The position numbers were made by a program, and so were the translations under genes. A stretch of 64,000 bases of DNA, from contig NZ_JAHNZT010000032.1 in assembly GCF_019039035.1 (NCBI RefSeq), forward strand, positions 1 through 64,000. The letters are read 5' to 3'. Below the pieces are notes generated by a model, which made no database searches, was not told the DNA's origin, and saw only the letters and a program-made list of their open reading frames with translations. The DNA is from Citreicoccus inhibens. Its GTDB lineage: Bacteria; Myxococcota; Myxococcia; Myxococcales; Myxococcaceae. How positions within the stretch are numbered: the stretch's first letter is position 1; each line of letters begins with the position of its first letter. This document shows positions 8,802 to 16,757 of the stretch, in pieces.

Positions 8802-9764
8802 TCAGCCCACCGACGACAGCTCCGCGAGAATCTCCTGGTAGGCCGCGCGGGCCTTGTCCTGCTGGTCCGCCTTGAAGCTGACCGCGGAGACCACCGGGTG
8901 GCCGCCGCCGCCATACCGCCCCGCGATGGCCGACAGGTCGTGCTGGCGCAGCTCGGGCTTCCACGGGTTCGAGCCGAGCGACACCTTGGCCCGCGACGCG
9001 CCCCGCCCCACCCACAGCGTGTAGCGCGCGTCCGGGTAGAGGTCATACGCGATGAACTTGTTGAGGCTGTCCACGCCCTCGTCCACCAAATCGAAGAAGA
9101 CGACGCCGCGCTCGTAGCGGGCCTTGGCGCGCACCAGGTCCATCTGCCTGCGGTGGCGCTCCAGCAGCGGCGCGAGCGGCGCGGCGATGAGCGGCGCGGC
9201 GGCCAGCTCCGCGAGCGACTCGGACTGCATGCGGCGGATGACCTCGGGGATGAGGGTCGGGTCCTTGTTGGACTCGAGCACCGTCATGATGCGCAGCGCG
9301 GGCTCCTCCAGCGCCACCGCCATGCGCGGCGAGGGGAACTGCGCGCCGTCGATGACCTCCGCCCAGTGGATGAGGCCCGAGAGCGCCGAGCCGTCCCACC
9401 CGAAGCGCTCGCGCGCCACGTCCGCCAGGTACTTCGTGCAGCTCTTGCGGTGCGCGTCGTGGAACTTGTGGCCGCTCACATCCGCGCGGAAGTGCGCCTC
9501 GTCCCCCGGCTGCTGGAAGGCGGAGGCGTGGTGGTCGAACCACCACGTGAGCCGCGCGTCCTGGCTGTAGCGGAAGTCGACGATGGCGTTCACGTCACCG
9601 GTGAAGACCGACGGGTCGATGCCCTCGGCGCCCGGCTTGTGGTTCAGGCCCTGGTACGTGAAGGACGCGTCCGCGCGGACACGCTCCCGGTAGAAGCGGG
9701 TGAAGACCGCGGCGCTGGCGGCGCCGTCGAAGCAGTTGTCGTGGAACAGGACCTGAACGTTCAT
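8802..9764 (-). CDS. DHH/DHHA1-family phosphoesterase
   Basis: A 320-aa protein of the DHH superfamily of Mn-dependent phosphodiesterases (oligoribonucleases, pApA hydrolases, RecJ-like). The N-terminal FHDNCFDGAASA corresponds to motif I, VDFRY to motif II and WWFDHHAS near residue 75 to the DHH motif; GRYGGGGHPVVSAVSF near 284 is the DHHA1 substrate-binding motif. The length fits the single-protein NrnA/Orn-like group rather than RecJ, so nucleic-acid recycling is plausible, but the substrate is unknown. It lies 15 bases downstream of the zinc-ribbon membrane protein gene on the same strand. Confidence 0.87.
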   Translation of the reverse strand: MNVQVLFHDNCFDGAASAAVFTRFYRERVRADASFTYQGLNHKPGAEGIDPSVFTGDVNAIVDFRYSQDARLTWWFDHHASAFQQPGDEAHFRADVSGHKFHDAHRKSCTKYLADVARERFGWDGSALSGLIHWAEVIDGAQFPSPRMAVALEEPALRIMTVLESNKDPTLIPEVIRRMQSESLAELAAAPLIAAPLAPLLERHRRQMDLVRAKARYERGVVFFDLVDEGVDSLNKFIAYDLYPDARYTLWVGRGASRAKVSLGSNPWKPELRQHDLSAIAGRYGGGGHPVVSAVSFKADQQDKARAAYQEILAELSSVG

Positions 9765-9779
9765 GGGGGTGGGCGCCCT

Positions 9780-10844
9780 TTACTGCAACGCGAGCCCCTC
9801 GCCCACCACCGCGAAGGCCGACTCGCCCTTGCCTTCCTCCTCCGACGTCGCCACCACCGCGAGCCCCACCAACCGTCCATCCGCCAACAGTCCGCAGCCC
9901 AGCGCGCCGCGCGCGCCAGAGGCCGTCCGCAGGGCGTACACCACGGACTTGCCCCCCAGCGCTCCGGGCGCGCTCCGGGAGGCGGCGCGCGGCTCGCCCT
10001 GGCCGCCCAGCGACTTGAGCAGCGCCTGGCATGCCGGAGCCAACGCATTGCCCGGCGTGCGCTGCACCCACAGCACGCCGTAGCGGCTCATCGTCTGGTC
10101 GCCAAAGGCCACGCCGCCCGCGTCGAGCGCGGCCTGCGGAATCTGAAGCCCGCCGCCCAGCCGCTCCCACGCGAGCATGTTCCAGCCGAGCGGCAGCTCC
10201 AGCGAATAGCCCAGCTCGCTCCCCACGATGCGGCGCGGGGCCTCGCGGCGCAGCGAGGCCTCCCCTTGCGCGCGCAGCAGCACGATGGCCACCAGCGTGA
10301 GCCCGCCGCCCACCCCCAGGCCCATGTGCCGGCGGATGGGCCCGGGCTCGCCGGCGATCATCCCCAGCGGCACCAGCCCCAGGAGCACGTAGGCCATGTG
10401 CACGTGTGCCAGCGGCTCATCGCGTGCCAGCCACGCCGTGGCCAGCAGTTGCACGAGCAGGCCGAGCTGCGTGAGCAGCTTCGCGGGCCCTCGGTTCACC
10501 ACCAGCACCGCGGCCAGCACCACGTCCAGGCCCACCAGCCCGAACGTCCACGCGGGATCTCCCAGCGCCCCCAGCACGCCACCCGCGCGGAGGAACCACG
10601 CGCACGCCAGCAGGCCGAGCATCGCCGCCGCGGGCCAGGGATGCGCGGACACCGCGCTCGTCACGAGGTCCCCGCCAAACACCGTCTGGTCCGAGTCCTC
10701 GTCGGCCCGCAGGTCCTCCAGCCGCGCGCGGCCCACCTTCTTGTAGGCGGCGAGATGTCCGAACGGCTCGCCACACTCCGGACACGCGTCGGCGCCACGA
10801 GGGATGGGACTGTGACCGCAGTTGGGGCAGAGGGTCTTGGCCAT
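9780..10844 (-). CDS. Zinc-ribbon membrane protein of unknown function
   Basis: A 354-aa protein opening with a double-CxxC zinc ribbon (CPNCGHSPIPRGADACPECG), then a short cytoplasmic linker, about five hydrophobic segments (for example AAMLGLLACAWFL, GLVGLDVVLAAVLVV, LLGLVPLGMIA, GLTLVAIVLL), and a soluble C-terminal domain starting near ELGYSLELPLGWNML that is probably exported. ATG 10844 was chosen; a GTG three codons upstream is possible. The family is not recognised. It is likely co-transcribed with the DHH phosphoesterase downstream. Confidence 0.75.
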   Translation of the reverse strand: MAKTLCPNCGHSPIPRGADACPECGEPFGHLAAYKKVGRARLEDLRADEDSDQTVFGGDLVTSAVSAHPWPAAAMLGLLACAWFLRAGGVLGALGDPAWTFGLVGLDVVLAAVLVVNRGPAKLLTQLGLLVQLLATAWLARDEPLAHVHMAYVLLGLVPLGMIAGEPGPIRRHMGLGVGGGLTLVAIVLLRAQGEASLRREAPRRIVGSELGYSLELPLGWNMLAWERLGGGLQIPQAALDAGGVAFGDQTMSRYGVLWVQRTPGNALAPACQALLKSLGGQGEPRAASRSAPGALGGKSVVYALRTASGARGALGCGLLADGRLVGLAVVATSEEEGKGESAFAVVGEGLALQ

Positions 10845-11179
10845 GTCACCCACGCGTATACCGCAGCGCGGCCGCGCGACCGCAGTCGAGGTGACACAAG
10901 ACCCGCCTGCCCGGGGTCAGTGCGGCCCCGGCCCGCGACGCGCGAGTTGAACGAAGCGTGGAAGTCGCTTCACGCCCTGAACGAAAGAACGCCACGGAAC
11001 GAGGAAGCCCACGACAGCACCGGAGAAGCCGGCGCGGACCGCCTCCGACAATTCCATCACTCTCGGCCGGGAACCCACGGCTCTCCAGAAGTCACGGACC
11101 CGTCATTTCTGGCACCTCGCCTGCATATGTCAGACCCCAGGTGTACTCACCCGCGTGGCACGGCGTGGTGGGAGGAACC
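10845..11179. other. Intergenic region between divergent genes
   Basis: About 335 bases between the zinc-ribbon membrane protein and the 80-aa basic protein. No convincing gene is seen. It contains a sigma-54-type promoter candidate near its right end and a strong Shine-Dalgarno sequence (GGAGGAACC) for the downstream gene. The promoter for the leftward gene was not identified. Confidence 0.5.
11110..11125 (+). promoter_or_regulatory. Candidate sigma-54 (-24/-12) promoter
   Basis: TGGCAC, five bases, then CTGCA, with the invariant GG and GC exactly ten bases apart, matches the RpoN consensus TGGCAC-N5-TTGCA except for one base. It lies about 43 nt from the predicted transcription start to the ATG at 11180. 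Sigma-54 promoters with enhancer-binding proteins are common in myxobacteria; no enhancer site was identified here. Confidence 0.5.
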
Positions 11180-11422
11180 ATGGCGAAGCAAGCGACGGAC
11201 AAGGGCCGGAAGGTGCGCAGGCAGGGGCGGCGGGTGATGCCCGCGCTCCGGCGAGGCGCGCGCCGCGCCCGGGCGAAGGCGGAGCGCGGCCCGCTGACGT
11301 TGGGAGAAGTCATCGCGGCGGCATTTGAAACGTCCGCCGGTGAACTCGGCGAGGTGCTGGCGCTCGTCACCTCGCCGCAGATGACGCGGGCCCTGGGCCG
11401 GCGCATCGTGCTGGAGAGCTGA
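11180..11422 (+). CDS. Small basic protein of unknown function
   Basis: An 80-aa protein starting MAKQATDKGRKVRRQGRRVM, very rich in Arg and Lys over its first 38 residues, followed by a predicted helical region (LTLGEVIAAAFETSAGEL, GEVLALVTSPQMTRALGRR). The ATG is supported by GGAGGA four bases upstream. The composition suggests nucleic-acid contact, but no known domain is recognised. It stands alone, preceded by a sigma-54-like promoter and followed by a hairpin, so it is probably a monocistronic, regulated unit. Confidence 0.65.
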   Translation: MAKQATDKGRKVRRQGRRVMPALRRGARRARAKAERGPLTLGEVIAAAFETSAGELGEVLALVTSPQMTRALGRRIVLES

Positions 11423-11463
11423 GACCGTCCGACATCCGTGTCACACGGTCCGCTCCGCGAGAC

Positions 11464-11498
11464 GAAAGCCCGCGTTCCCCCAAGGGAGCGCGGGCTTC
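11464..11498. terminator. Hairpin between convergent genes
   Basis: AAGCCCGCGTTCCC pairs with GGGAGCGCGGGCTT (one G-T wobble) around a short CCAA loop. It lies between the 80-aa gene and the convergent TolB-like lipoprotein gene. There is no real T-run on either side, so it may stop transcription weakly in both directions. Confidence 0.6.
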
Positions 11499-11534
11499 GC
11501 CCTGTCTGGGGCACAGGGGCCCCGCGCGCTTGGG

Positions 11535-13016
11535 CTAGCGGGGCTGCCAGCGCGGCCGGTGGTCGTCGCCCTTGGCCGTTTGGATGCCGGTGGGCTGCGC
11601 GTGGATGATGGCCGTCCCCACGGGGCTGGCGTCCGCGGGATTGAGTTGCTGGACGTAGAGCTTCCCGCCCGCGACGTACGCGAGGAACCGGCCGTCCGGT
11701 GAGAACGCGGGCAGCGTGCCGCCGGGGACCAGGGCCTTCTCATCCCCCACGGGCGCGCCCGACGCGTCGATGCGCCGCACGAAGATGATGTTGGCCTCGC
11801 GCGTGCCGCACAGCGTGGCGCCCGAGTTGCCGCACAAGAGCGGCGAGCCGCCGGTGGGGTTGGCGAAGTAGGCGCGCACATACGCGGCCCAGGTGCCATC
11901 TGGCGACCACGTGGGATACGCGACGAAGGAGTCCACCGAGCCCCCCGTGACGGCCTCGCTGGTCATCGCGGCGATGAGCGTCGCGGTGCCGCCGGCGGCG
12001 GGCAGCGTGTACAGCTCCTCGTTGAAGAGCGCGGGTGAGCCCGTCTTCGCCTTGAGGAACAGCAGCTCCGTGTTGGTGCGGTTGTAGTACGGCTCCGTGC
12101 CACCCGCGCCTCCACTGACGGGCGCCGCGGCGCCGCCGATGGACGACGCGACAATCCCATCCGCGCCCGTGCTGTATGCGTAGTCCACGCCGTTGGGGGC
12201 CCAGGCCAGCAGCACGCCGTTGGGGCTCGCGCTCACGAGCGTGCCGCCATCCGGCGGCAGCAGCTTGATGCCCGAGATGGTGTTGCCCGACTTCTGGGAC
12301 CAGCCGATGTACCGGGACGGCTCCCACTCCATGTAGACGAAGTCCGCCGTGCCCGCCGTGGTGCCGTCCGTCACTTCCTTGGAGCCGCCCAGCGAGGGCG
12401 ACACAGGGCGCGTCATGAGCTTCACGCTGCTGACGCCCTCGCTGCCCTCGGCGAACGCGACCGACGCGCCGCTCTTGCTCCAGCGCGGGTAGCGGCTGGG
12501 CGCGGAGGAGGACTCGCTCAGTTCGACCACCGGAGCCTGGGCGTCGTCGCTGCGCACGGCGACGGCGTGCGTCTGGCCACCGCCACCGGTCGCCACCGTG
12601 ACGGCCAGGTAGAGCGCCTGACAGGTGGAGGGCGTTCCCTCGCAGCGCAGCCCGGGCTTGCAGTCATCGGAGACGCCGCACACGCCGCCCTTGCCCACGG
12701 TCATGCCGCCGTCCGACACCGGCCCCGCGTCGGGAGTCCCCGAGTCCTCGTTGCCCGCGTCTGGGGTCCCCGAGTCCTCGCCCGCGTCGGTGTCCCCTCC
12801 ATCCCCCGGGTTCGTGCCCGCATCGAACTGGGCGGGCGCGGGGAGATTGCGCAGTTCGCACTTGTGGTTATCCAGGTTGCACTCCCACGTCTGGCCCGTG
12901 GGCGCGGCCCCCTTGTCCCGACAGTCGAACTCGTCACGACACTCCTTGCTGTCACACCCCGCAGCCACCACCCACAGCGCACCGCACAACGCGCCGACCA
13001 CGACTCGTTTGGTCAT
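11535..13016 (-). CDS. Lipoprotein with TolB/WD40-like beta-propeller repeats
   Basis: A 493-aa lipoprotein starting MTKRVVVGALCGALWVVAAG with the lipid-bearing Cys next; GGAGG sits 6 bases before the ATG. The mature N-terminus is Cys-rich (CDSKECRDEFDCRDK), followed by an Asp/Ala/Gly linker with SGTPDAG repeats typical of myxobacterial surface lipoproteins. The rest contains repeats such as YPRWSKSGASVAFAEGSEG, YPTWSPDGTWAAYVRAY and LPAFSPDGRFLAYVAGG, the W-S-x-D/S-G-x-x signature of TolB-type propeller blades. A scaffold or binding role in the outer membrane is likely; the ligand is unknown. Confidence 0.83.
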   Translation of the reverse strand: MTKRVVVGALCGALWVVAAGCDSKECRDEFDCRDKGAAPTGQTWECNLDNHKCELRNLPAPAQFDAGTNPGDGGDTDAGEDSGTPDAGNEDSGTPDAGPVSDGGMTVGKGGVCGVSDDCKPGLRCEGTPSTCQALYLAVTVATGGGGQTHAVAVRSDDAQAPVVELSESSSAPSRYPRWSKSGASVAFAEGSEGVSSVKLMTRPVSPSLGGSKEVTDGTTAGTADFVYMEWEPSRYIGWSQKSGNTISGIKLLPPDGGTLVSASPNGVLLAWAPNGVDYAYSTGADGIVASSIGGAAAPVSGGAGGTEPYYNRTNTELLFLKAKTGSPALFNEELYTLPAAGGTATLIAAMTSEAVTGGSVDSFVAYPTWSPDGTWAAYVRAYFANPTGGSPLLCGNSGATLCGTREANIIFVRRIDASGAPVGDEKALVPGGTLPAFSPDGRFLAYVAGGKLYVQQLNPADASPVGTAIIHAQPTGIQTAKGDDHRPRWQPR

Positions 13017-13136
13017 AAGGCCCTCCGCAATCCAAGGGCGCGCGTATAGCGTTCCATCCATGCGACGTATCGGGTTTGGATGACCCGCCCTCGCCACCTG
13101 TTCCTGATTGAACGGGCCCCTCTGAAACGGTGCTCA

Positions 13137-13934
13137 ATGATAGACACCCACTGCCACCTGGATGCCGCCCGCTTCGATGCGGACCGAGCCGACGTCGTGC
13201 GTCGGGCGTGGGCCGCGGGGCTCGAGGGACTCCTCATCCCCGCGGTGGGCCCGAGCACGTGGGAGCCCCTGCTCGAGCTGCCGCGGAAAGACGCGCGCAT
13301 CCAGGTGGGCTTGGGCATCCATCCCCAGCTCCTCCCGGACCTGCCCGCGGAAGAGGACGGCGCGCACCTGGAGCGGCTCGACGCGCTGCTCGGACAAGGG
13401 GGCGCGGCGGCGGTGGGCGAGTGCGGACTCGATGGTCCTTCGCAGGCAGGCGCGCCGCTGGAGCGACAGCTGGCGGTGCTCCGAGGACACCTCGCGCTGG
13501 CGCGAAAGCACCACCTGCCGGTGCTAATGCACTGTCACCGCCTGCACCCCGCGCTCATCGACCTGTTCAAGAGCGAGCCCTTGCCCGAAGCCGGCATCCT
13601 GATGCACAGCTACAGCGGCGGCGCGGAGCTGGCGCGCTTCTACATCCAGAAGGGCTGCCACTTCTCCTTCGCCGGCCCCGTCACCTGGGCCGAGGCGCGC
13701 AAGCCGCTGGACGCCCTGCGCGTGATTCCCCCCGAGCGGTTGATGGCGGAGACGGACGCGCCGGACCAGGCGCCCACGCCACATCGGGGGGCGCGCTCGG
13801 AGCCCGCCTACCTGCCTCGCATCATCGAGGGCATGGCCCAGGCCCTGGGAGTGCCCGCCGACGTGCTCGCCCAGCGAACGACCGAGAACGCGCGCCGATT
13901 GTTCCGGGAAGCTTTCCCCCCGGCTTCGCGGTAG
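13137..13934 (+). CDS. TatD-family metal-dependent hydrolase
   Basis: A 265-aa TIM-barrel hydrolase of the TatD DNase family. Metal ligands are visible: MIDTHCHLD at the N-terminus (HxH), GECGLD, the His of VLMHCH, MHSYSG, and ETDAP near the C-terminus. The start MIDTHCHLD is the family norm; 19 codons upstream another ATG is in frame but adds an unusual extension. TatD proteins are 3'-5' exonucleases or deoxyribonucleases acting on damaged DNA or RNA; the exact substrate is not decided by sequence. It lies about 28 bases upstream of tcdA on the same strand. Confidence 0.92.
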   Translation: MIDTHCHLDAARFDADRADVVRRAWAAGLEGLLIPAVGPSTWEPLLELPRKDARIQVGLGIHPQLLPDLPAEEDGAHLERLDALLGQGGAAAVGECGLDGPSQAGAPLERQLAVLRGHLALARKHHLPVLMHCHRLHPALIDLFKSEPLPEAGILMHSYSGGAELARFYIQKGCHFSFAGPVTWAEARKPLDALRVIPPERLMAETDAPDQAPTPHRGARSEPAYLPRIIEGMAQALGVPADVLAQRTTENARRLFREAFPPASR

Positions 13935-13962
13935 GCGAGCGGTCGCGTTATAGAGGACCGCC

Positions 13963-14847
13963 ATGAATTCGCAGCCCGCTCCGCTCCCCCCGTCCGACGC
14001 CTCGTCGCACCCTTCCGCTCCGGCCCCGGTGGAGCCCTCCCTCGCGAAGCCGTTCAAGCTCTCGCGCCGCTTCGACCGCACGGCGCGGTTGCTCGGCGAC
14101 GGCGCCATGGAGCGGCTGGCCAACGCGCACGTGGTCGTCTTCGGCCTGGGCGGCGTGGGCAGCTTCACCGCCGAGGGGCTGGTGCGCAGCGGCGTGGGCC
14201 GGCTGACCCTCGTGGACCATGACGACGTCTGCGTCACCAACACCAACCGCCAGCTCCACGCGACCGTGAGGGCGGTGGGCAAGTCCAAGGCCGAGCTGAT
14301 GGCGCAGCGCTGCCGGGAGATCAATCCCGAGGCGAAGGTGGAGGCCCTGCGCGAGTTCTACCGCGACGAGCTGGCGGAGACGCTGCTGCCCCCCGGCCGC
14401 TATGACTTCGTGGTGGATGCCATCGACAACGTGAAGGCGAAGCTCCACCTGCTGCATCGGTGCGTCACGCTCGGCATTCCGGTGGTCAGCTCCATGGGCG
14501 CCGCGGGACGCCTGGACCCCACGGCCATCCGCGTGGAGGACCTGTCCGAGACGCACATGGATCCGTTCGCCAAGGACATCCGCAAGCTGCTCAAGCGCAA
14601 GTACGGCGTGGAGACGGAGCGTCACACCGGCATCACCGCCGTGTACTCCATCGAGGCGCGCCGCCAGCCCGTGGCCCTTCAGTACGACGACGCCTCGGAT
14701 GGCTTCCTGTGCGTGTGCCCGCAGGACAACGAGTTCCACACGTGCGACCACCGCACCCAGATTGACGGCAGCGTGGCCTTCGTCACCTCCGCGTTCGGCA
14801 TGAACGCCGCGGGCGTGGTGGTGCGGCGGCTGGCGTCGGCGCGGTAG
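13963..14847 (+). CDS. tcdA: tRNA threonylcarbamoyladenosine dehydratase
   Basis: E1-like ThiF-family enzyme that uses ATP to cyclise t6A37 of ANN-decoding tRNAs to ct6A. The nucleotide-binding motif VVFGLGGVGSFTAEGLVRSG lies near residue 57; TLVDHDDVCVTNTNRQL and DFVVDAIDNVKAKL follow, as in TcdA/CsdL. The 294-aa protein has a Pro/Ser-rich N-terminal extension of about 30 residues not typical of the family. A general ThiF/MoeB-like E1 is the alternative, but the FDRTARLLGDGAMERLANAH start is TcdA-specific. Confidence 0.9.
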   Translation: MNSQPAPLPPSDASSHPSAPAPVEPSLAKPFKLSRRFDRTARLLGDGAMERLANAHVVVFGLGGVGSFTAEGLVRSGVGRLTLVDHDDVCVTNTNRQLHATVRAVGKSKAELMAQRCREINPEAKVEALREFYRDELAETLLPPGRYDFVVDAIDNVKAKLHLLHRCVTLGIPVVSSMGAAGRLDPTAIRVEDLSETHMDPFAKDIRKLLKRKYGVETERHTGITAVYSIEARRQPVALQYDDASDGFLCVCPQDNEFHTCDHRTQIDGSVAFVTSAFGMNAAGVVVRRLASAR

Positions 14848-14859
14848 GCCACTTTGCGC

Positions 14860-15825
14860 TCAGGCCACCTCGGCCCGAGCGCGCGCCACCGCCGCCTCGC
14901 GACCACACGGGCGGCGGAACACGCAGCGCGCGCAGGCGTTCAAGTCCTCGGTGGGCACGAACGCCTCCGCGTCCTTCGGGGTGTTCGTCGCGGGGTCCTT
15001 CAGCAGCGCGCGCATGCTCGCCACGCTGGTGGCGAAGTGTTCGCGGAAGGAGTCCAGCGCGGCCGGATCCACCGTCACGTCCTTCTCCACACCCTCGTTC
15101 AAGTACACGAGCGACGCGCGCACCTTCTCCACGGGGAAGCGGTAGCGCTGCGCCACGTAGAGCGCGTAGCCCAGCACCTGCTCCTCGTAGCCGTCGCGGT
15201 ACTTGCCCGTCTTCCAATCCACCACCACGGGCGCGCCATCGTCGTCCACGTAGGCGAAGTCCGGGATGGCGAAGACCTTCAGCCCATCCAACGAGAAGTG
15301 GGCGAAGTCGTAGCCCGCATCCACCTCCAACCACTGCGCGGGCTTGAGCGCCTGCGAGATGCGCGGCCACCGCGACGCGAAGAACCAGGACAGCGCCGAG
15401 CGCACCGTCTCGAAGTTCTGCTTCCACGTCTCGTCCGTGACGGGCTCGGCGTACTCGTGCTCCACCAGACCGGTGAACTGCTTGCGGTACTTCTGCGTCC
15501 AGTACGCCTTGCCGCGCGAGTGGCGGAAGTCGTCCTGCATGAGCTTGCGTGCCCGAGCCTCCACCGCCGCCGGGTCCACCGCGCGCCCGGCCCGCCAGTC
15601 CAGCAGCACGTCCTTGAGGGTCTCGTGCACCACGCTGCCCGCCCACGTGAAGCGGTTGGCGAGCTTCTTCAAGACGTACAGCTCCCGCACGTCCTTCGCG
15701 GCGTCCGGTTCCCACCCACCCCAGGAGCGGTAGTAGTAGAGGTAGTAGGCCCGGAGGCACTCGGAGAACTTCTCGTGGCGGCTCTTGGACCAGGAGAAGT
15801 CGTTGCTGAGAGGGGGACGCCGCAT
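14860..15825 (-). CDS. PD-(D/E)XK nuclease with predicted 4Fe-4S cluster (AddB/Cas4-like)
   Basis: A 321-aa RecB-type nuclease. The start is MRRPPLSNDFSWSKSRHEKF. The nuclease motifs are IPDFAYVDDDGAPVVVDWKTGK in the second half. One Cys at residue 23 (KFSECLRAYY) plus C298, C301 and C307 (C-x2-C-x5-C) reproduce the iron-sulphur layout of AddB, Cas4 and Dna2. No CRISPR genes lie nearby, so this is a stand-alone single-stranded DNA exonuclease candidate for repair. It is convergent with tcdA. Confidence 0.85.
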   Translation of the reverse strand: MRRPPLSNDFSWSKSRHEKFSECLRAYYLYYYRSWGGWEPDAAKDVRELYVLKKLANRFTWAGSVVHETLKDVLLDWRAGRAVDPAAVEARARKLMQDDFRHSRGKAYWTQKYRKQFTGLVEHEYAEPVTDETWKQNFETVRSALSWFFASRWPRISQALKPAQWLEVDAGYDFAHFSLDGLKVFAIPDFAYVDDDGAPVVVDWKTGKYRDGYEEQVLGYALYVAQRYRFPVEKVRASLVYLNEGVEKDVTVDPAALDSFREHFATSVASMRALLKDPATNTPKDAEAFVPTEDLNACARCVFRRPCGREAAVARARAEVA

Positions 15826-15947
15826 GGAAGCGGCGCATCCTAGGCGGTCGCTCGCTCCACCAGAAGCGGAACGAGCGGGACGCCGCCTCCTCGGAGGCCG
15901 AGGAAAGACGCCGAGCGTAGGGAACCACACGGGTATGGTGCGCGCCG

Positions 15948-16757
15948 ATGAAAATCCCACCCTTCAGGGAACGGACCGTCCTCGTCACGGGCGCCTCCAG
16001 CGGCATCGGTCGCGCGGCGGCGCGGGCCTTCGCGGCGGCCGGCGCGAACGTGGTGCTCGCCGCGCGCCGTGAGTCCGCGCTCCAGGACGCGGCCCGTGAA
16101 GTGGAGGCGCTCGGCGTGCGCGCCCTGCCCGTGCCCTGCGACGTCACGCGCGCCGAGGACGTGGAGCGACTCCTGCGTGAGACGGACGCGGCGTTCGGTG
16201 GGCTGGACCTGCTCGTCAACAACGCGGGCATCGGGTTGTACGGGCCGTTGGAGGCCATCTCCGAGGCGCAGCTCCGCGAGGTGTTCGAGGTGAACGTCTT
16301 CGCCCTGTGGCGGGTGACGCGCGCCGCCCTGCCGCTGCTGCGCCGCAGGAAGGGCGCGCAGGTGATGAACGTCAGCTCGGTGCTGGGGCACCGGGGTCTG
16401 CCGCTCCTGGGCGGCTACTGCGCGTCCAAGGCCGCGGTGAACGCGATGACCGAGTCCTTGCGCACGGAGCTGGCCTCCGAGGGCATCCGCGTGCTGCTCG
16501 TCTCCCCGGGCCTCACCGAGAGCGAGTTCCGCGAGCATCGCCGGAACGCCGAGGGCTGGGCCCAGGACGCCATTCCGCTTCGAGCCATGCCCGCCGAGGC
16601 CGTGGCGCAGGCCATGCTGCGCGCCGCCCTGCGCGGACGCCGGGACACCGTGCTCACCCTCCCCGGCCGCGCGATGGTGCTCGCGAATCGCTTCGTGCCC
16701 GGCCTGTTCGACCTCGTCGCCCGCCGCACCGCCAACCCTCGGAAGAAGTCGTCATGA
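15948..16757 (+). CDS. SDR-family NAD(P)-dependent oxidoreductase
   Basis: A 269-aa classical short-chain dehydrogenase. The nucleotide-binding motif TGASSGIG is at residues 14-21, LLVNNAGIG near 88, the catalytic Ser in MNVSSVLGH and YCASKAAVNAM near 159. The C-terminal VLTLPGRAMVLANRFVPGLFD suggests membrane association, as in several lipid-type SDRs. It overlaps mutY by four bases (ATGA), so the two are translationally coupled. The substrate is unknown. Confidence 0.88.
   Translation: MKIPPFRERTVLVTGASSGIGRAAARAFAAAGANVVLAARRESALQDAAREVEALGVRALPVPCDVTRAEDVERLLRETDAAFGGLDLLVNNAGIGLYGPLEAISEAQLREVFEVNVFALWRVTRAALPLLRRRKGAQVMNVSSVLGHRGLPLLGGYCASKAAVNAMTESLRTELASEGIRVLLVSPGLTESEFREHRRNAEGWAQDAIPLRAMPAEAVAQAMLRAALRGRRDTVLTLPGRAMVLANRFVPGLFDLVARRTANPRKKSS

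Noticed and set aside
14860-15825. Cas4 of a CRISPR system
   Set aside because: No cas1, cas2 or repeat array is found within the window.
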